Assembly (NCBI GenBank): GCA_035236585.1
Contig: CP141135.1
Span: 61,348,190-61,412,189 of the forward strand
Reading direction: 5' to 3'
Source of the DNA: Warburgia ugandensis
Taxonomy: Eukaryota; Streptophyta; Magnoliopsida; Canellales; Canellaceae
DNA length: 64,000 bases
Position numbers and translations under genes: made by a program. Shown in pieces: positions 45,501 through 56,621 of this stretch. The notes below the pieces were generated by a model. It had not been told where the DNA came from. It was given only the letters and a program-made list of their open reading frames with translations, and searched no databases. Position 1 is the stretch's first letter. The number at the start of each line of letters is the position of its first letter.

Positions 45501-46349
45501 TGTATTGGATTGATCCGACTATCCCATGTAGTCGGTGTAGTTAGTGTGGTACCCACTAACGAACGCAGTTTGAAACTTTGGTTTTTGCTGCGCGTATAGT
45601 CAACCTTATATTTTGTTTGGATATGCCGATGCTTGTGACATTATGCTAAGTTCCATCCAGATATATATTTATTATTAACTGGATTTACTTATGAATTAAT
45701 CATTCAATAAGTATGGATTGAATTTAACTCAGATCTTTTATATGCATGGAGATTACTTGTATTATCCAATATGATGTCATTATGATTATTACATAACTGG
45801 TTGATATGAATGGAGAGCTTACGATGTGACAATGACATGCTTGATAGTACATGCATGTGTTTAAAAAAAAAAAGAACAAACCTGCATGGCAAGATTTTCA
45901 GAGTTTTTGGCTAGGTTTAGATTTTCTACTGGGTAATTCATATTACTCACCAAACCACCCTACAGGTGAAGAGCAAAAGGAAAAGCTTGAAATTGACGAG
46001 AAGGAGATTGAGTAAACTCGGAGTTTCAAAGTATGAGGAGCTAGAAATAGTTTTAATTTATTTGAAGACTTTAGTCAATTAGTAATAAATTAAATATTTG
46101 AACTTTATATTGTGATTTAACTTAGTAGCGTTTGGGCTGTGACTAGTAGGTCTTGACTAGTTGAAAAAGATGAACTGTTATTTTGAATATATTGTGGAGA
46201 TTTATTTGACGTACTTGGGTTAGAAAAAGTAATTTCAATTTATTATTATATATAGAATTGAAAAGAATTTTTTTTTTTATAAGGATCGATCCTGACAAGA
46301 TTTATCAAAAATATTAAGAAAATCTCTTTATAAAACCCAAGTCGTCACA
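42510..46349. mobile_element. 3.84 kb TG...CA insertion with 5-bp CATGG duplication
   Basis: CATGG lies at 42505-42509 and 46350-46354. The insert starts TGTAATGGCTTGC and ends CAAGTCGTCACA. The undisturbed copy of the same site is present in the window at about 41317-41330 (GTCGCATGGTGTCCCAC), so removing the insert and one CATGG restores it. TG...CA ends and a 5-bp duplication point to an LTR element, possibly a solo long LTR. A second plausible LTR start, TGTAACACCC, occurs inside at 44538. The target and duplicate could also be read as 8 bp (CATGGTGT). No coding domain is seen. Confidence 0.75.
44202..44325. repeat. Minisatellite of about 46 bp, 2.5 copies
   Basis: The phrase TCTAGCCGC-CCATACAT-GATGCATGGTGCATTGAAGAAA occurs twice in a row and partly a third time. 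Each copy contains the near-palindrome ATGCATGGTGCAT. Confidence 0.8.
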
Positions 46350-46354
46350 CATGG

Positions 46355-46600
46355 TGTCTCACCTATATTCAGTAGTACGCATATCGCTAACCTTCATTAT
46401 ATAAGCAGGTCCCACTAGGGAGGGCTGAGAAATACGCATTGTAAAAAGTTAAGGTTAAATTTTAGATTTCATTCTCATAGGGATACATGCAAATCTCATC
46501 TGAAATGGATGCTAGAACTAAGGTCTGTGGCCATAAATGAGTAGTACCTAAGTGGCTTCACGATATTTCTGTATTCAAGGACAATTTCCTAATGGATATT
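46355..46600. repeat. Continuation of the repeat unit split by the insertion
   Basis: It matches 41325-41580 closely (AAGCAGGTCCCACTAGGGAG, TGTAAAAAGTTAAGG, CTGTATTCAAGGACAA). It is the right half of the fourth unit. Confidence 0.85.
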
Positions 46601-46607
46601 TCTTTTG

Positions 46608-46706
46608 CAAAAGTGCAAGGTAGGGCTGCATACTATTGACCCTTGTGGTCCACTCCTTCCTCAGATCCCACATATGTGGGCGCTTCGTGCATTGGGTTTG
46701 CCCTTT
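46608..46706 (+). mobile_element. 3' half of an Au-like SINE
   Basis: It reads GTGCAAGGTAGGGCTGCATA, CCCTTGTGGTCCACTCCTTC, CGCTTCGTGCATTGGGTTTG and CCCTTTT. The 5' part with the A and B boxes is missing. Confidence 0.85.
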
Positions 46707-47254
46707 TAGTTATTTTGTCATCAGCACTGTTGTCAATGCACATCCACTGCAAGCCATCTTTCTTTAGTATAAGAAGGGTAGGAACTATACAAGGGCTAAG
46801 ACGCATACTCACAAGCTCCTTCCATATTAAATCATCTTGTCTCTACAACATATAGTAAAATTTAGGGCTCATTTAGAATTGAGGCAATTTTGTAGCTCCA
46901 AGATTAAGGTAAAGTCAATGTTAAATATCTCGCATCCGGTGGTAAACCAATAGGCATTTATCAAGGGCTATCTCTTCAAACTCCTTCAAGCTAGACACAC
47001 TTCTAAGGATATTCATTTTATTTTCTTTACTTTCATTCATAACAAAGTGTACTATCTAATTTTCTCTGCGATATTGTGGTTCAATCTTTGCATCGCTTCC
47101 TTGGCCTTATTATGACCTGATTGTAGCAGGTGTATCTTCACGATCTTCTAGGTGAATCTTTCACATCAACAGCTCTCTATTTTAGAATCATTTGGCTTAG
47201 TGGACAGTAGCCTTCTGCCTCCATCTAATTCCTCTTGAGTATTGCCCCTCTCGC

Positions 47255-47335
47255 CTCTTCCTATAGGCCTTTGTGGTCCGTTCCTTCCCTGGACTCCGCA
47301 TAGGCAGGAGCTTCGTGCACCGGGACTACCTTTTC
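47255..47335 (+). mobile_element. 3' fragment of an Au-like SINE
   Basis: It reads CCTTTGTGGTCCGTTCCTTC, CCTGGACTCCGCATAGGCAG and GAGCTTCGTGCACCGGGACT. An antisense frame of 152 codons (47166-47624) runs through it and is probably by chance. Confidence 0.85.
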
Positions 47336-47624
47336 CTATAGCCAGAATTCTCAAAATCAACCTCTGAAAGAGGGCTATCGTCTCCCTGTCTATCCAGGCA
47401 CATAAAATCAATATTTCTTTTTGCTTCTTCTGTGGTTTTACAATCCTTTGTCTGAAATCTGAATTCTCAAGTCTCTTTACAACCAAGTTCCTCTGAGAAC
47501 CTCTGAATTGGATTACTGTTATGGGTTCAAAACCACCATTCGTGGAGCGCTTGAACCATTGAAGCTCAAACCTGAAAGGAACTGCAGCCTTGATTCTAAG
47601 ATAGACATAGGGATAACTGTACAA

Positions 47625-49469
47625 TAATTTGACCTGGTTTTTGGTGAATTATATGCAAAGCTTGGAGCCCTGCTAATTAAGCTGCTGCAAACTAAAAACT
47701 CATACAATGTACTCAAGGGGAGAGGAGATTTATGATTGGCCATGCAAAACCTATTCCAGAATACGGGAGACCAAATAGATACTAATGATTGACAAACTTA
47801 GTATGCAGACATTCTCAGTGGTTATTCTTGCCACAGATCTGCTTTCATGCACAAACTGGAATTTAGTAAAATCACCAGTGTTCAATGTAGATCCTCTCCA
47901 GCTTATGTCTCATCAACTTCCTGCAGCTGATCTATCCGTTAATGATCATTCGAAAGATTTGTATTAGAACAGTGGAACTGCAAAGGGTACAGAAAATGCC
48001 TGCCACGCATTTTATTACGTTAAACTCCTCTTTTAGCCAGGGATCCACCGAATGACTAACACTGCATAAAATAGACTGAAACTGAAAACTCATGCACGGA
48101 CTCTCTTTCATCTCCACTCTCATATTTGTTACATGGACCAGTGGACAACCCAACAGTCGAAACCAAGCTCAAGTAAAAGAAGTGTAATAAGATGCTGGGT
48201 CAACTCCATCGAAATCTTCTTCTTTGATTTCTTGCAAAGAAAAAAATACTCCCCATCCTCCCAAATGCCAAGATTCTATCTGCATTGATGGAATCTGAAA
48301 CCCTTCCCTCCCCACCTTCCTCATGCAGTTGGAATGTTGCAGTAATTCCACCACTTCGGCAGCTGGCATTCCATTTTTAATTGGTTGCAGAAGCAGAGTT
48401 GATGATCTCTACCTTCCTCTCAGCCACTTAAAGATTTCTCACAAGTGACATGCCTTTCTTAGCTGATCTGTCCTTTACATAGAAAAGGTAAACAGTTTCA
48501 TTGCGTCATTCTGCTTAACTTTGACAGTGTGACTAAGAAGTAGGTACGCTTGTGTTCTCCACCCTCTGAGCCTACCATATGCTTATCATTGACCTGCCAC
48601 ATTTCTTCTCTGCAGCCTGTGTGAAGCGACTGCTTGACCTGCCAGATATCTTCATCCAAGTAGTTCTGAATGGGCACAGTCCTCTTAGTCTGATCATTGA
48701 CTGTCAGATTAGTGGATGCCTCTTCATGACATAATACCATAAGCACTAAAAAATTCCCTCACAGAACAGTTGTTTAATATCTGCCGCCAACACCACAGCC
48801 ATCTTTCTGGACTATCTGAAGCTCGTTGTCTTACTCCAGATGCAGAGACGGCTTAGGATCTGAACCACCATTTGCACTACAGCCACTTCAACCTGCAAGC
48901 CCAAAACACACACACCCCACCCCACTCCCACATCCTGTGTCTCCATGAGAAATAAAATTACATTTCACTCACATTGACTCTCACAAAAGATGCTGCTTTC
49001 TACTGCTGCTATAGCAAACTCCTCCAAACAAGCTATTCTGATGACAGCTAAAAGATCGTTCCTGCTACTGCTCTTGCTTTATGTAATGGAATATACAGGC
49101 CCCTCCCACAACATGGCAATCTGCTGTCTTTGCTATTGGTTACTTGAAGTAGTTAAGTGAAGATCCACTGTGTGAAAAGATCCCCACTGGTTGGCCCTTC
49201 TAGTTGAGTTTTATGACTGCGACATTAGTCTTTCACACCTGTATTTGATAGTATATGACATAATCTTCTAAAGCAACTTGCATTTTCAGATCTGCACTGA
49301 CCACTGTTGATGTCTTCTGTTTTCTAAAATATGAAAAATCTTGTGCTGGCATTTTCATAACCTCTAAAGTGTATTTATATTTAGTACATGAACTTTCTGT
49401 CGGATATATACTTACTGTATTTTTCTGTGTATGTCTTTTACTCTGAATAAAGTATATGAATTACTGCAG
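47625..49469. other. No recognisable gene
   Basis: Short frames only, no family motifs. The N-terminal exon of the J-domain gene downstream would be expected here on the plus strand. I did not find it. Confidence 0.45.
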
Positions 49470-49713
49470 GACACTTTCATGCTTCAAATTGAATCCTTTT
49501 GAGCATCTCAACCTACCTTTTGATTCATCACCAGAAGATGTGAAAAAGCAATATCGAAAGGTAAATTTCCATATGTTATGTTGGGTTCCTATAAGTCTTT
49601 CTATCTGTAAGTAAATATATATGTGCTGGTTTTGTGTTGTTCAATCTTGTAGTTGTCTTTGATGGTTCACCCTGATAAGTGCAAGCATCCACAAGCAAAA
49701 GAGGCATTTGTAG
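49470..49713 (+). pseudogene. DNAJC8-like J-domain protein, two exons
   Basis: Exon 49470-49560 follows a TACTGCAG acceptor and ends at AAAG/GTAAAT. It reads TLSCFKLNPFEHLNLPFDSS and then EDVKKQYRK. Exon 49653-49713 (end uncertain, 49709 to 49713) follows a TTGTAG acceptor and reads LSLMVHPDKCKHPQAKEAF with the HPD tripeptide at 49668-49676. Together they are helices I-III of a J-domain, closest to plant DNAJC8 (SPF31)-type proteins, Hsp70 co-chaperones linked to the spliceosome. Sequence and splice sites are intact. The N-terminal exon and the long C-terminal helical part were not found within several kb, so this is a fragment left by a duplication or capture, or a gene with very long introns that continues further. 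I prefer the fragment. Confidence 0.7.
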
Positions 49714-50065
49714 GTATGAGAGCGACAAATAATTTTTTTTCCTGTATTGGATGAAATAAAGTTCTTGGACTTAGCTTTCTGAGTTCATGTTATTTTGTTA
49801 AAGCACTGTATCAAACCTTTAGATACCTGCTTTATATTTCTCTTTGATTTTGTGTGAGGATTTTTCTTGAAAATGATAGGGACTGTTGAGAGTACTCTAT
49901 TTTTATTTGTTAAAGATAGTAGCTTCAATATATGAATCCAGTTGTATGATGATCTACTGATTGGAAAGGAAAATGAACACTTCTGGAACCACTGTCTGTG
50001 AATCTTGGGGAACCAACATAAGGAGTCTAGTCAATACTGGTCATTTCACATGCCACATATTTTGA

Positions 50066-50571
50066 TGACTCATGATTTCCTAAGTGCTACCGTTAACTTC
50101 AGATTCATGTTTCATATTTACGCTCCCTGCTTCTGATCTTTGTGCAAATACCTGCATAATATATGTTTTCTTTCTCCTGTCAATTCTTAATCCTCAAAAA
50201 GAAATAAATATCCAACTCTACTGTTTTTAGATACATTTACCTATCTGAGCTTTCCTTCATTTGAAGGTAATTTTTTAGTACATAAAAAAGTTACTGCATC
50301 ACACATTTAAAGAGACTCCCATGATTTCCTAAATTCCCACCATTAACTTCAGGTTCATGTTTTAGATTTACGCTCCCTGCTTCAGATCTCAGTGCAAATA
50401 CCTGCATAATATATGTTTTCTTTCTTCTGTCATTTCTTACTCCTCAAAAAGAAATAAATATGCAACTCTACTGTTTTTAGATACATTTACCTGTAAGACT
50501 TTTCCTTCATTTGTAGGTAATAGTTCGGTACATAAAAAGTTACAGCATTGCACATTTAAAGAGAGTCCCAA
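50066..50571. repeat. Tandem duplication of ~253 bp
   Basis: Copies at about 50066-50317 and 50319-50571 share TTTACGCTCCCTGCTTC, CCTGCATAATATATGTTTTC, AGAAATAAATATCAACTCTACTG-like and CATTTAAAGAGA-TCCC. They are close to 90 percent alike by eye. The location is just downstream of the J-domain exons. Confidence 0.85.
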
Positions 50572-51539
50572 GAATCTGATAGAACTCTTTTATTTGGTTC
50601 AGTTCAACTGGTCCCAAAACCTCCTACCCAGCCACTCAATATGAGCTTGCCGCTGCAGAAAGCAGATATAAATTGTAAATTGAGGAGGTGATAAGAAGAT
50701 TCAGGAAGTCAGAAGAGTTTGGTATCTTATAAAATTATGTCATCTTAGATCTTGTCAGGTGGAAGATCAGATCTTTCTTTGAAGTCAGCACTCGAATGAG
50801 ATCTCTTGTATTAAAGCCAAGAATTTCACAGATGAATAGTACCAAAATGAAATAGATGGCTCAATTGTGAAAAAGATACCTGGAAAGTTAGTAGGCAAGC
50901 AACCGACCAGCATAAAATTGGATATGTGTAAGTTTGAAAATCATACATCAGCAAGGTGGGAGGATGGAGCTAACAGGTTGAATGGACCAGCCAAGAGAGT
51001 CAACTCAACCTATTCTTATTGTGAGGTTGTAAAATTCATTTGGTAATGTTGTAAAAATCAATTGGTTCTTTGAAGAATTTTTTTTGAATTGTCCAGATTA
51101 ATATGAATGAAGGATGTCTCTCTTAACAAGTAACTTGAAGAAGAAATCATTCAACAATTTAGAGAATTTAGGGTGGCTTGAAATGGGAGTTTGGGGATTG
51201 TCCTTGAACTTGAGATATATTGTCCTTTTCCTTCGCTCCGATCCCATTTTCACCCTTTCACCTACACAGGGCACTCAGGTCACTAACGGGAAGACACATT
51301 CCATAACAACCTCAATTAATCCAATAGATAAAAGCATAGAAACTCCCATGTGTAACAATCTTAATAATATCCAGTCAAAGACGTGGTAGTGTACCATCAG
51401 TTATATATTAAAATATATGTCTAAATCACGTAGATCAAGATGTCATAATATCAACCATGTATGATAAAGGAATTTTCATGAAAACATGATAATGCATAAA
51501 ACTTTATGCTTCGAAGTTCTCAAATAATATGTCATGATC

Positions 51540-54100
51540 CATGAAATCATGAAAATCACTAAATACAATCACCTACCTTGATAAGCTCGGTACTCCAATC
51601 AGGCGCTTAAGCAATGTTATGTCGTGCACTCTGACGTATCTATCACATCGCAAGTCATCCAATAACTTGGTGTTCTCACATCTTAAAATAAATAATCCAA
51701 GTGATAATTTCCCTAATTTGGCAGTCAATCTTATATTAACAGCCCAGATCGTCTGATCAACCTTCCCTTAGGATAATCCTCCCTTAATCATCAATCTATG
51801 TCATAATTTATTTAATTAATGCTCCTTAATCAATAAAGGATCAGTTTCTAAAATCTCATGAAGTTTGGAGACATTCCAACCACTGGATGGCTTTTTAGCA
51901 ATTATAATTGACATCTAATTGTTGATTTTAATCATTCTCATGACGATCCCTCTAGTTTAAATGTTTGTTTAGCGATTTACACTTATCTATATGATTACAT
52001 GTAGATCTGACAGTCAAATCGCTCTTTGATAAGCCAATTCTAAGGCATTTGATTAGATCAATGGTCAAGATCACTTTTCTTGATAATCACATGAGATCTA
52101 CTATGCTAATTCCCTAAATCATCTCATATTTGATGTAAAAAATCAAGTTATAAGGCCTGATCTTCCATTGATTAGCCTGATTTAGGTTATCTAATGGTAT
52201 TTTGTGATTTGACTATTTTAAAAGTATTCAAATCAAGTTTTTCAAGTTAAATCTAGGTCCGCATCATCAAGACAATCTCAACAGATCTTTCGGATTGCTA
52301 TTTAAACATCTGTAGCTCCCAGAATCAAGCTTTTAATTAACAGACGGCTTAGAAATAATAAAAATTCAATTTTAATCAAGCAGCTTCATGAGGACGCACG
52401 GTGCATGATGCATGTATGGACGCGTCTTGGGCATAACCCAATTGGGTCACCGTCGTTGAGAATGATGATTGGATTGGTCCATCGTTGCCAAAGACAACGA
52501 CCAAACTCCGATCACAACCGGCGACCCCACAGTGCTCAAATATCATGATTTTTACACCATTTTGATCAATTTTTCATGTACATTCACTTTATGACCATCC
52601 CATCAACTGATTTTGGTTTTCTAAGGTTTTCTCACAAATTTTACCACGTTTATAAATTTTCCCATTTTACTAATTTTCACATATTTTGATGTCCCTAGCC
52701 ATCAGATCGCTATGAAAATTGATGGGTTTATTCCTTGTTTCATCCTGCATAAGATGAACGGTTCGGATCATCCATCTGATAAAATTTCTTTGGTTCATTT
52801 TGCCAAGAATAGTAATGCATATTACACTGCAGGAAAACGACAATCCACGCCATTTCCCAGCATTAAAAACGGTGAATATCAACTGAAACTCAACGGAAAT
52901 GGGAAGGGGAATAGCCTACCTTAGTCAGGCCAGCATGGTGGAAAGTGTTTTGTCACGCACGTACAGGAGGGGGTAAATGGCATCTTTGCCGGTAAAGTTG
53001 CTGTTGTGTAATAACCAAAATAAATAAATAATAAGAGAGGGTAAAATGGTAAATACACGTGGGCCTACAGGGTGCCGGACAATGATGAGGCTATAAAAGC
53101 CTGCCTTTGTCTTTTTGTACGGCCAAACTATTCCTCTCGATTTTTGTGTTGACGATGCTGATAACGACACGAAACTCCTCTCTCAGGGGTACGCGATGAA
53201 GGGAAGACTAGTTCTGACCGATCTGATCATGGTAGGCCTCCCTGTACGATTTTCCTTTTTTTTTTTCCTTAAAGTTTTCATCATTTTAAGGCAAAAAAAT
53301 GGTGTGGATTGCCATTTTCCAGTGAAATAGTAAGCATTATTATTCCTTTCAAAGTAAACTTATGAAACAGTATTAGATCATGATCTGAACCGTTCATCTT
53401 GTGCATGGTCACATGAAGAACAAACCCATAAAATTTCATAGTGATCGGACGGCTATGGATGCCAAAAAACTCAGAAAACAATAAGAGGAACGCTTTCAGG
53501 AAAGTGATAAAAAAAATCATGTAAAAGCACAGGATAACGATAAAAATAGTTGAAAAGGTGCTTAAAAGTGAGATATGTGTGAAAAATTGAGTGAAATGGT
53601 GCAAAAATTGCACCATTTGGACACATGAGCATTGCCGACGGAAACTAGAGTCCCACATAACGTGCGTGAGAGGATGTGAGCAGCGGTTTTTTTTTCCTGG
53701 ATTTTTGGGGTTCTCTGACCTGTCCATTTACAAAAAATTGATTTTTAGCAGCTACAGAGGTCCAAATCACGATTCGAAAAAAAGCGTTGATATCATATTG
53801 ACGATGTGGACCTAGATTTGACTTGAAAATCTAGATCTAAATTCCTTTATAAGGGTTAAACTATTAAATATCATGAGATAATCTAAATAAGGCTGATCAA
53901 TGGATGATCAGGCCTTAGATCTTGATGGTATACATCAAATGTGAGATGATTTAGGGGATTAGAAGGATAAACATCATTGAATTGCCAAATGATAGAGGAT
54001 TTATAATGTAACAGGTGCATCAGAGCACATGACGTGATACTTCCATGCGCTTGATTAGAGCACCACACTTATTTAGGTAGGTGATTTCATTCAATTACTA
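51540..54100. repeat. Long inverted repeat with promoter-like spacer
   Basis: The left arm (about 51540-52945) and right arm (about 53230-54100) are inverted, imperfect copies. Pairs include GATGAACGGTTCGGATCAT with its complement at 53380-53398, GCTATGAAAATTGATGGGTTT with 53428-53448, TCAAATCTAGGTCC-type with 53808-53825, and CCTAAATCATCTCA with 53945-53958. The spacer (52946-53229) has CTATAAAAGCC at 53091 and an ATG at 53196 followed by a splice-donor-like ATG/GTAGGCC at 53230. Either two LTR-like copies inserted head to head or one long-TIR element is possible. A transcript through it would fold into a hairpin. Confidence 0.7.
53091..53230 (+). promoter_or_regulatory. TATA box and short leader in the spacer of the inverted repeat
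   Basis: GCTATAAAAGCC is a good TATA box. About 105 bases downstream ATG opens a short frame (MKGRLVLTDLIM) that runs into GTAGGCC, which could be a donor. The region before it has AT-rich and GGG-rich patches. No transcript evidence is available. Confidence 0.4.
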
Positions 54101-55419
54101 ACCATGATTGGTTCTTTAAAGTTTTTGAGGCATGTGTTTTATGTCTTCTCATGTCACATAAATAGATCCCTACTTTCTTGTTGTAGCATGACATTTCATT
54201 TTGTTAATAACCATGTTTACATGTGACATACTATCTTATCATAGGCTTTAATCATATTTATTGGGATTATTTATAGAGCCTTGACATGATTTATATCTTG
54301 TCGATGATTTATGACGGGTGCTTCCACTTGGTGGGTACTATGCTATGAGGGTTGCAGGGTTGGCCACCCGCCCTCTAACTTTGTGATGATGATGATTAGA
54401 CATCGCCCTTGAGTAATACAGGTCTAAGTACGTAGGTGGTGGTATAATGGGTAGTCCCCCATACAGGTCCTTTCCTTCCCATGGGGACGGAGAAAGTCTC
54501 CTGTTTGGGTGTCGACAGGGAGCGGCAGTGGTTCAAATCCTAATGGGGTTGCCACTGCAGCATAGTAGCCCATATAGTTATTCTGCATGTTCATATGGAT
54601 TTATATGTGGGGTGAATCGGGGCAAGCGGGGCCTAGGCCGTGAGGGACTCCGAGGGCTAATGCGAACTGCACGAGAGGGACCCAGAGTTAGTATGGGTAC
54701 ACATCATCGGTGATTGAGTATCTTGGGACACTTTTGGTTTTGTTTTGATATAGTGTCTTATTTATCATGATTTGCATGCATATTTTATGTGGATATAGAC
54801 TCATACTATTTTTATAGATGCATCTCTATATTTTGATCGTACATTGCATGCCATCCTGATTTAACTTGATACCTGTTTTGCAAAGGTTTATAATTATGAG
54901 CATTTGATTATTTGACATGTCTTATATATGTTTCTTTCATGAGAATCATATTATAAATTTTGTTAAACTTTATTTTGAGAGTAATCACCTACACAAGCAT
55001 AACTTGCTGAGACATTGCTTTATTTTGCAATACTTCAGATTTGGAGCGTGATAGTCGGAAAGGAAAGCAGGAGTAGCATTGATTTGAGAGGAGATTTCTG
55101 AAGATTATCACTTTACCTATTCGGAGATAGATTAGTGTATGTCTCTTGGACTAGACTTTTGAGATTTTTCTTAAATGTTGATATATTTGGATAGATTGGA
55201 CCCATATTATGGTATGGAGAATTCTTAAATCTTAAATGTAAATATTGTGGTAATCATGGATGAAACCTGGTGACTTTTGACTTGATTTATTATTATCTTT
55301 AATTAGCTTATGTATTTTTTTGTGGTTTAAATCAAGCATGCTCAGAGTATCAAAGTTTTTAATGTTATTTATGATTATAGTTTTTGAATGTGGTTGACCC
55401 TGCAGTTTTCGCTTTCAGT
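54101..55419 (+). repeat. LTR-like noncoding sequence
   Basis: This continues outward from the right arm. It shares a skeleton with the left edge of the window read on the minus strand (CTATGAGGGTT, GGCCACCCG, ATGATGATGAT, GTCCCCCATAC). A frame at 54447-54713 has no family motif. Confidence 0.4.
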
Positions 55420-55655
55420 TAGGGTTGGCAATTCGGGTTGGCGGGTCGTGTTTGTGGCGACACTAACACGACATAAATAGAGTACCGGGTTTACACGAAC
55501 ACGACACGCTTAATAGTCATGTCAAAAACCTATGACTCGTACACGACCTGGTTCTTAAAAAAATGACACAACACGACCTGTGTAACATGATTAATTGACT
55601 GAGTCGTGTTGGATACATGACACGAAATAACACGACACGACACGACATATTAAAA
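55420..55655. repeat. hAT terminal and subterminal ACACGAC repeats
   Basis: About nine ACACGAC motifs in both orientations follow the terminal sequence GGGTTGGCAATTCGGG. hAT transposases bind short repeated subterminal motifs of this sort. The function here is inferred. Confidence 0.7.
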
Positions 55656-55724
55656 AAACTGCTCTCCCAACTCCCAAGTGAATAGAACTGCTACCAAGGC
55701 CTAAAACAACCACAATAAACTAAC

Positions 55725-56065
55725 ATATAGGACGGTTATTTGACAATCGTTCTATAAAACCCTAACATATAGGACGGTTGTGACATAACCGTCCTATAAA
55801 ACCCTAACATATAGGATGGTTGTGACATAACCGTCCTATATATCATTGGTTTTATAGGACGGCTGTGAAATAACCATCCTATATGTTACGTTTTATAGTA
55901 CGGTTATTTCATGACTGTCCTATATGTTACGGATTTTATAGAATGGTTGTGAAATAACCGTCCTATATGTTATTTTATAGTATGGTTATTTCATAACCGT
56001 CCTATATGTTACGGGTTTTATAAAACGGTTGTGAAATAACCGTCCTATATTTTACGATTTTATTC
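55725..56065. repeat. Palindromic array, TATAGGACGGTT...AACCGTCCTATA
   Basis: About eight units of roughly 42 bases. In each, ATAGGACGGTT pairs with AACCGTCCTAT across a short loop (GTGAAAT or ATTTCAT). Transcripts would fold into a row of hairpins. Confidence 0.9.
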
Positions 56066-56621
56066 CACTCCACCGTTGTGACTGATCTTCTGATTCTGAC
56101 TGAACTATATCTTTGATCACCTGAAGCTATGACAATGACTCAATGAGGTTATGGAGCAGAAAATCAGAATTCAATAGCATGGGTCTTTCAGTTATGAAGA
56201 ACTAAACTTTCAACCCAAGTTACCAACCCCCATATAAATTGTTATGAAGGAATTCATTTCTCCAACTCCCTTCATGCTCATTGTCATTGGTCATTGCTAT
56301 AAGCCTATATGGCTATATCTACTGAATCACTGATCCACACTACAAGTACATAGACAACCAAATTACCAATAATGTTCCTATAATATTTTATTATTTTATT
56401 TAGAAGCAACACAGTTCTTTATAGTTTAGTATTACACCACTCACTGACTCACTTCACAAGTTCACAATTCACATGATACGTAAAAGAGACTGAAATGAAT
56501 CAAATAACCACAATAGTAGTAAATAAATATGGATTAAGTAGCACATGAGGGAAATATACTTCCATCAATGTATTATCTATCAAACACAACAAATTAAAAT
56601 AAGTCATGAAAATTATACAAA

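Noticed and set aside
47166..47624. Minus-strand frame of 152 codons
   Set aside because: Part of it runs antisense through a SINE fragment and the rest has no family motif, no splice context and no neighbours. Probably chance.
54447..54713. Plus-strand frame of 88 codons
   Set aside because: It lies in LTR-like sequence shared with the left edge, where the frame is not kept.
56330..56350. CACTACAAG as a possible CACTA transposon end
   Set aside because: It stands inside the hAT element, has no inverted partner nearby and no 3-bp duplication could be seen.
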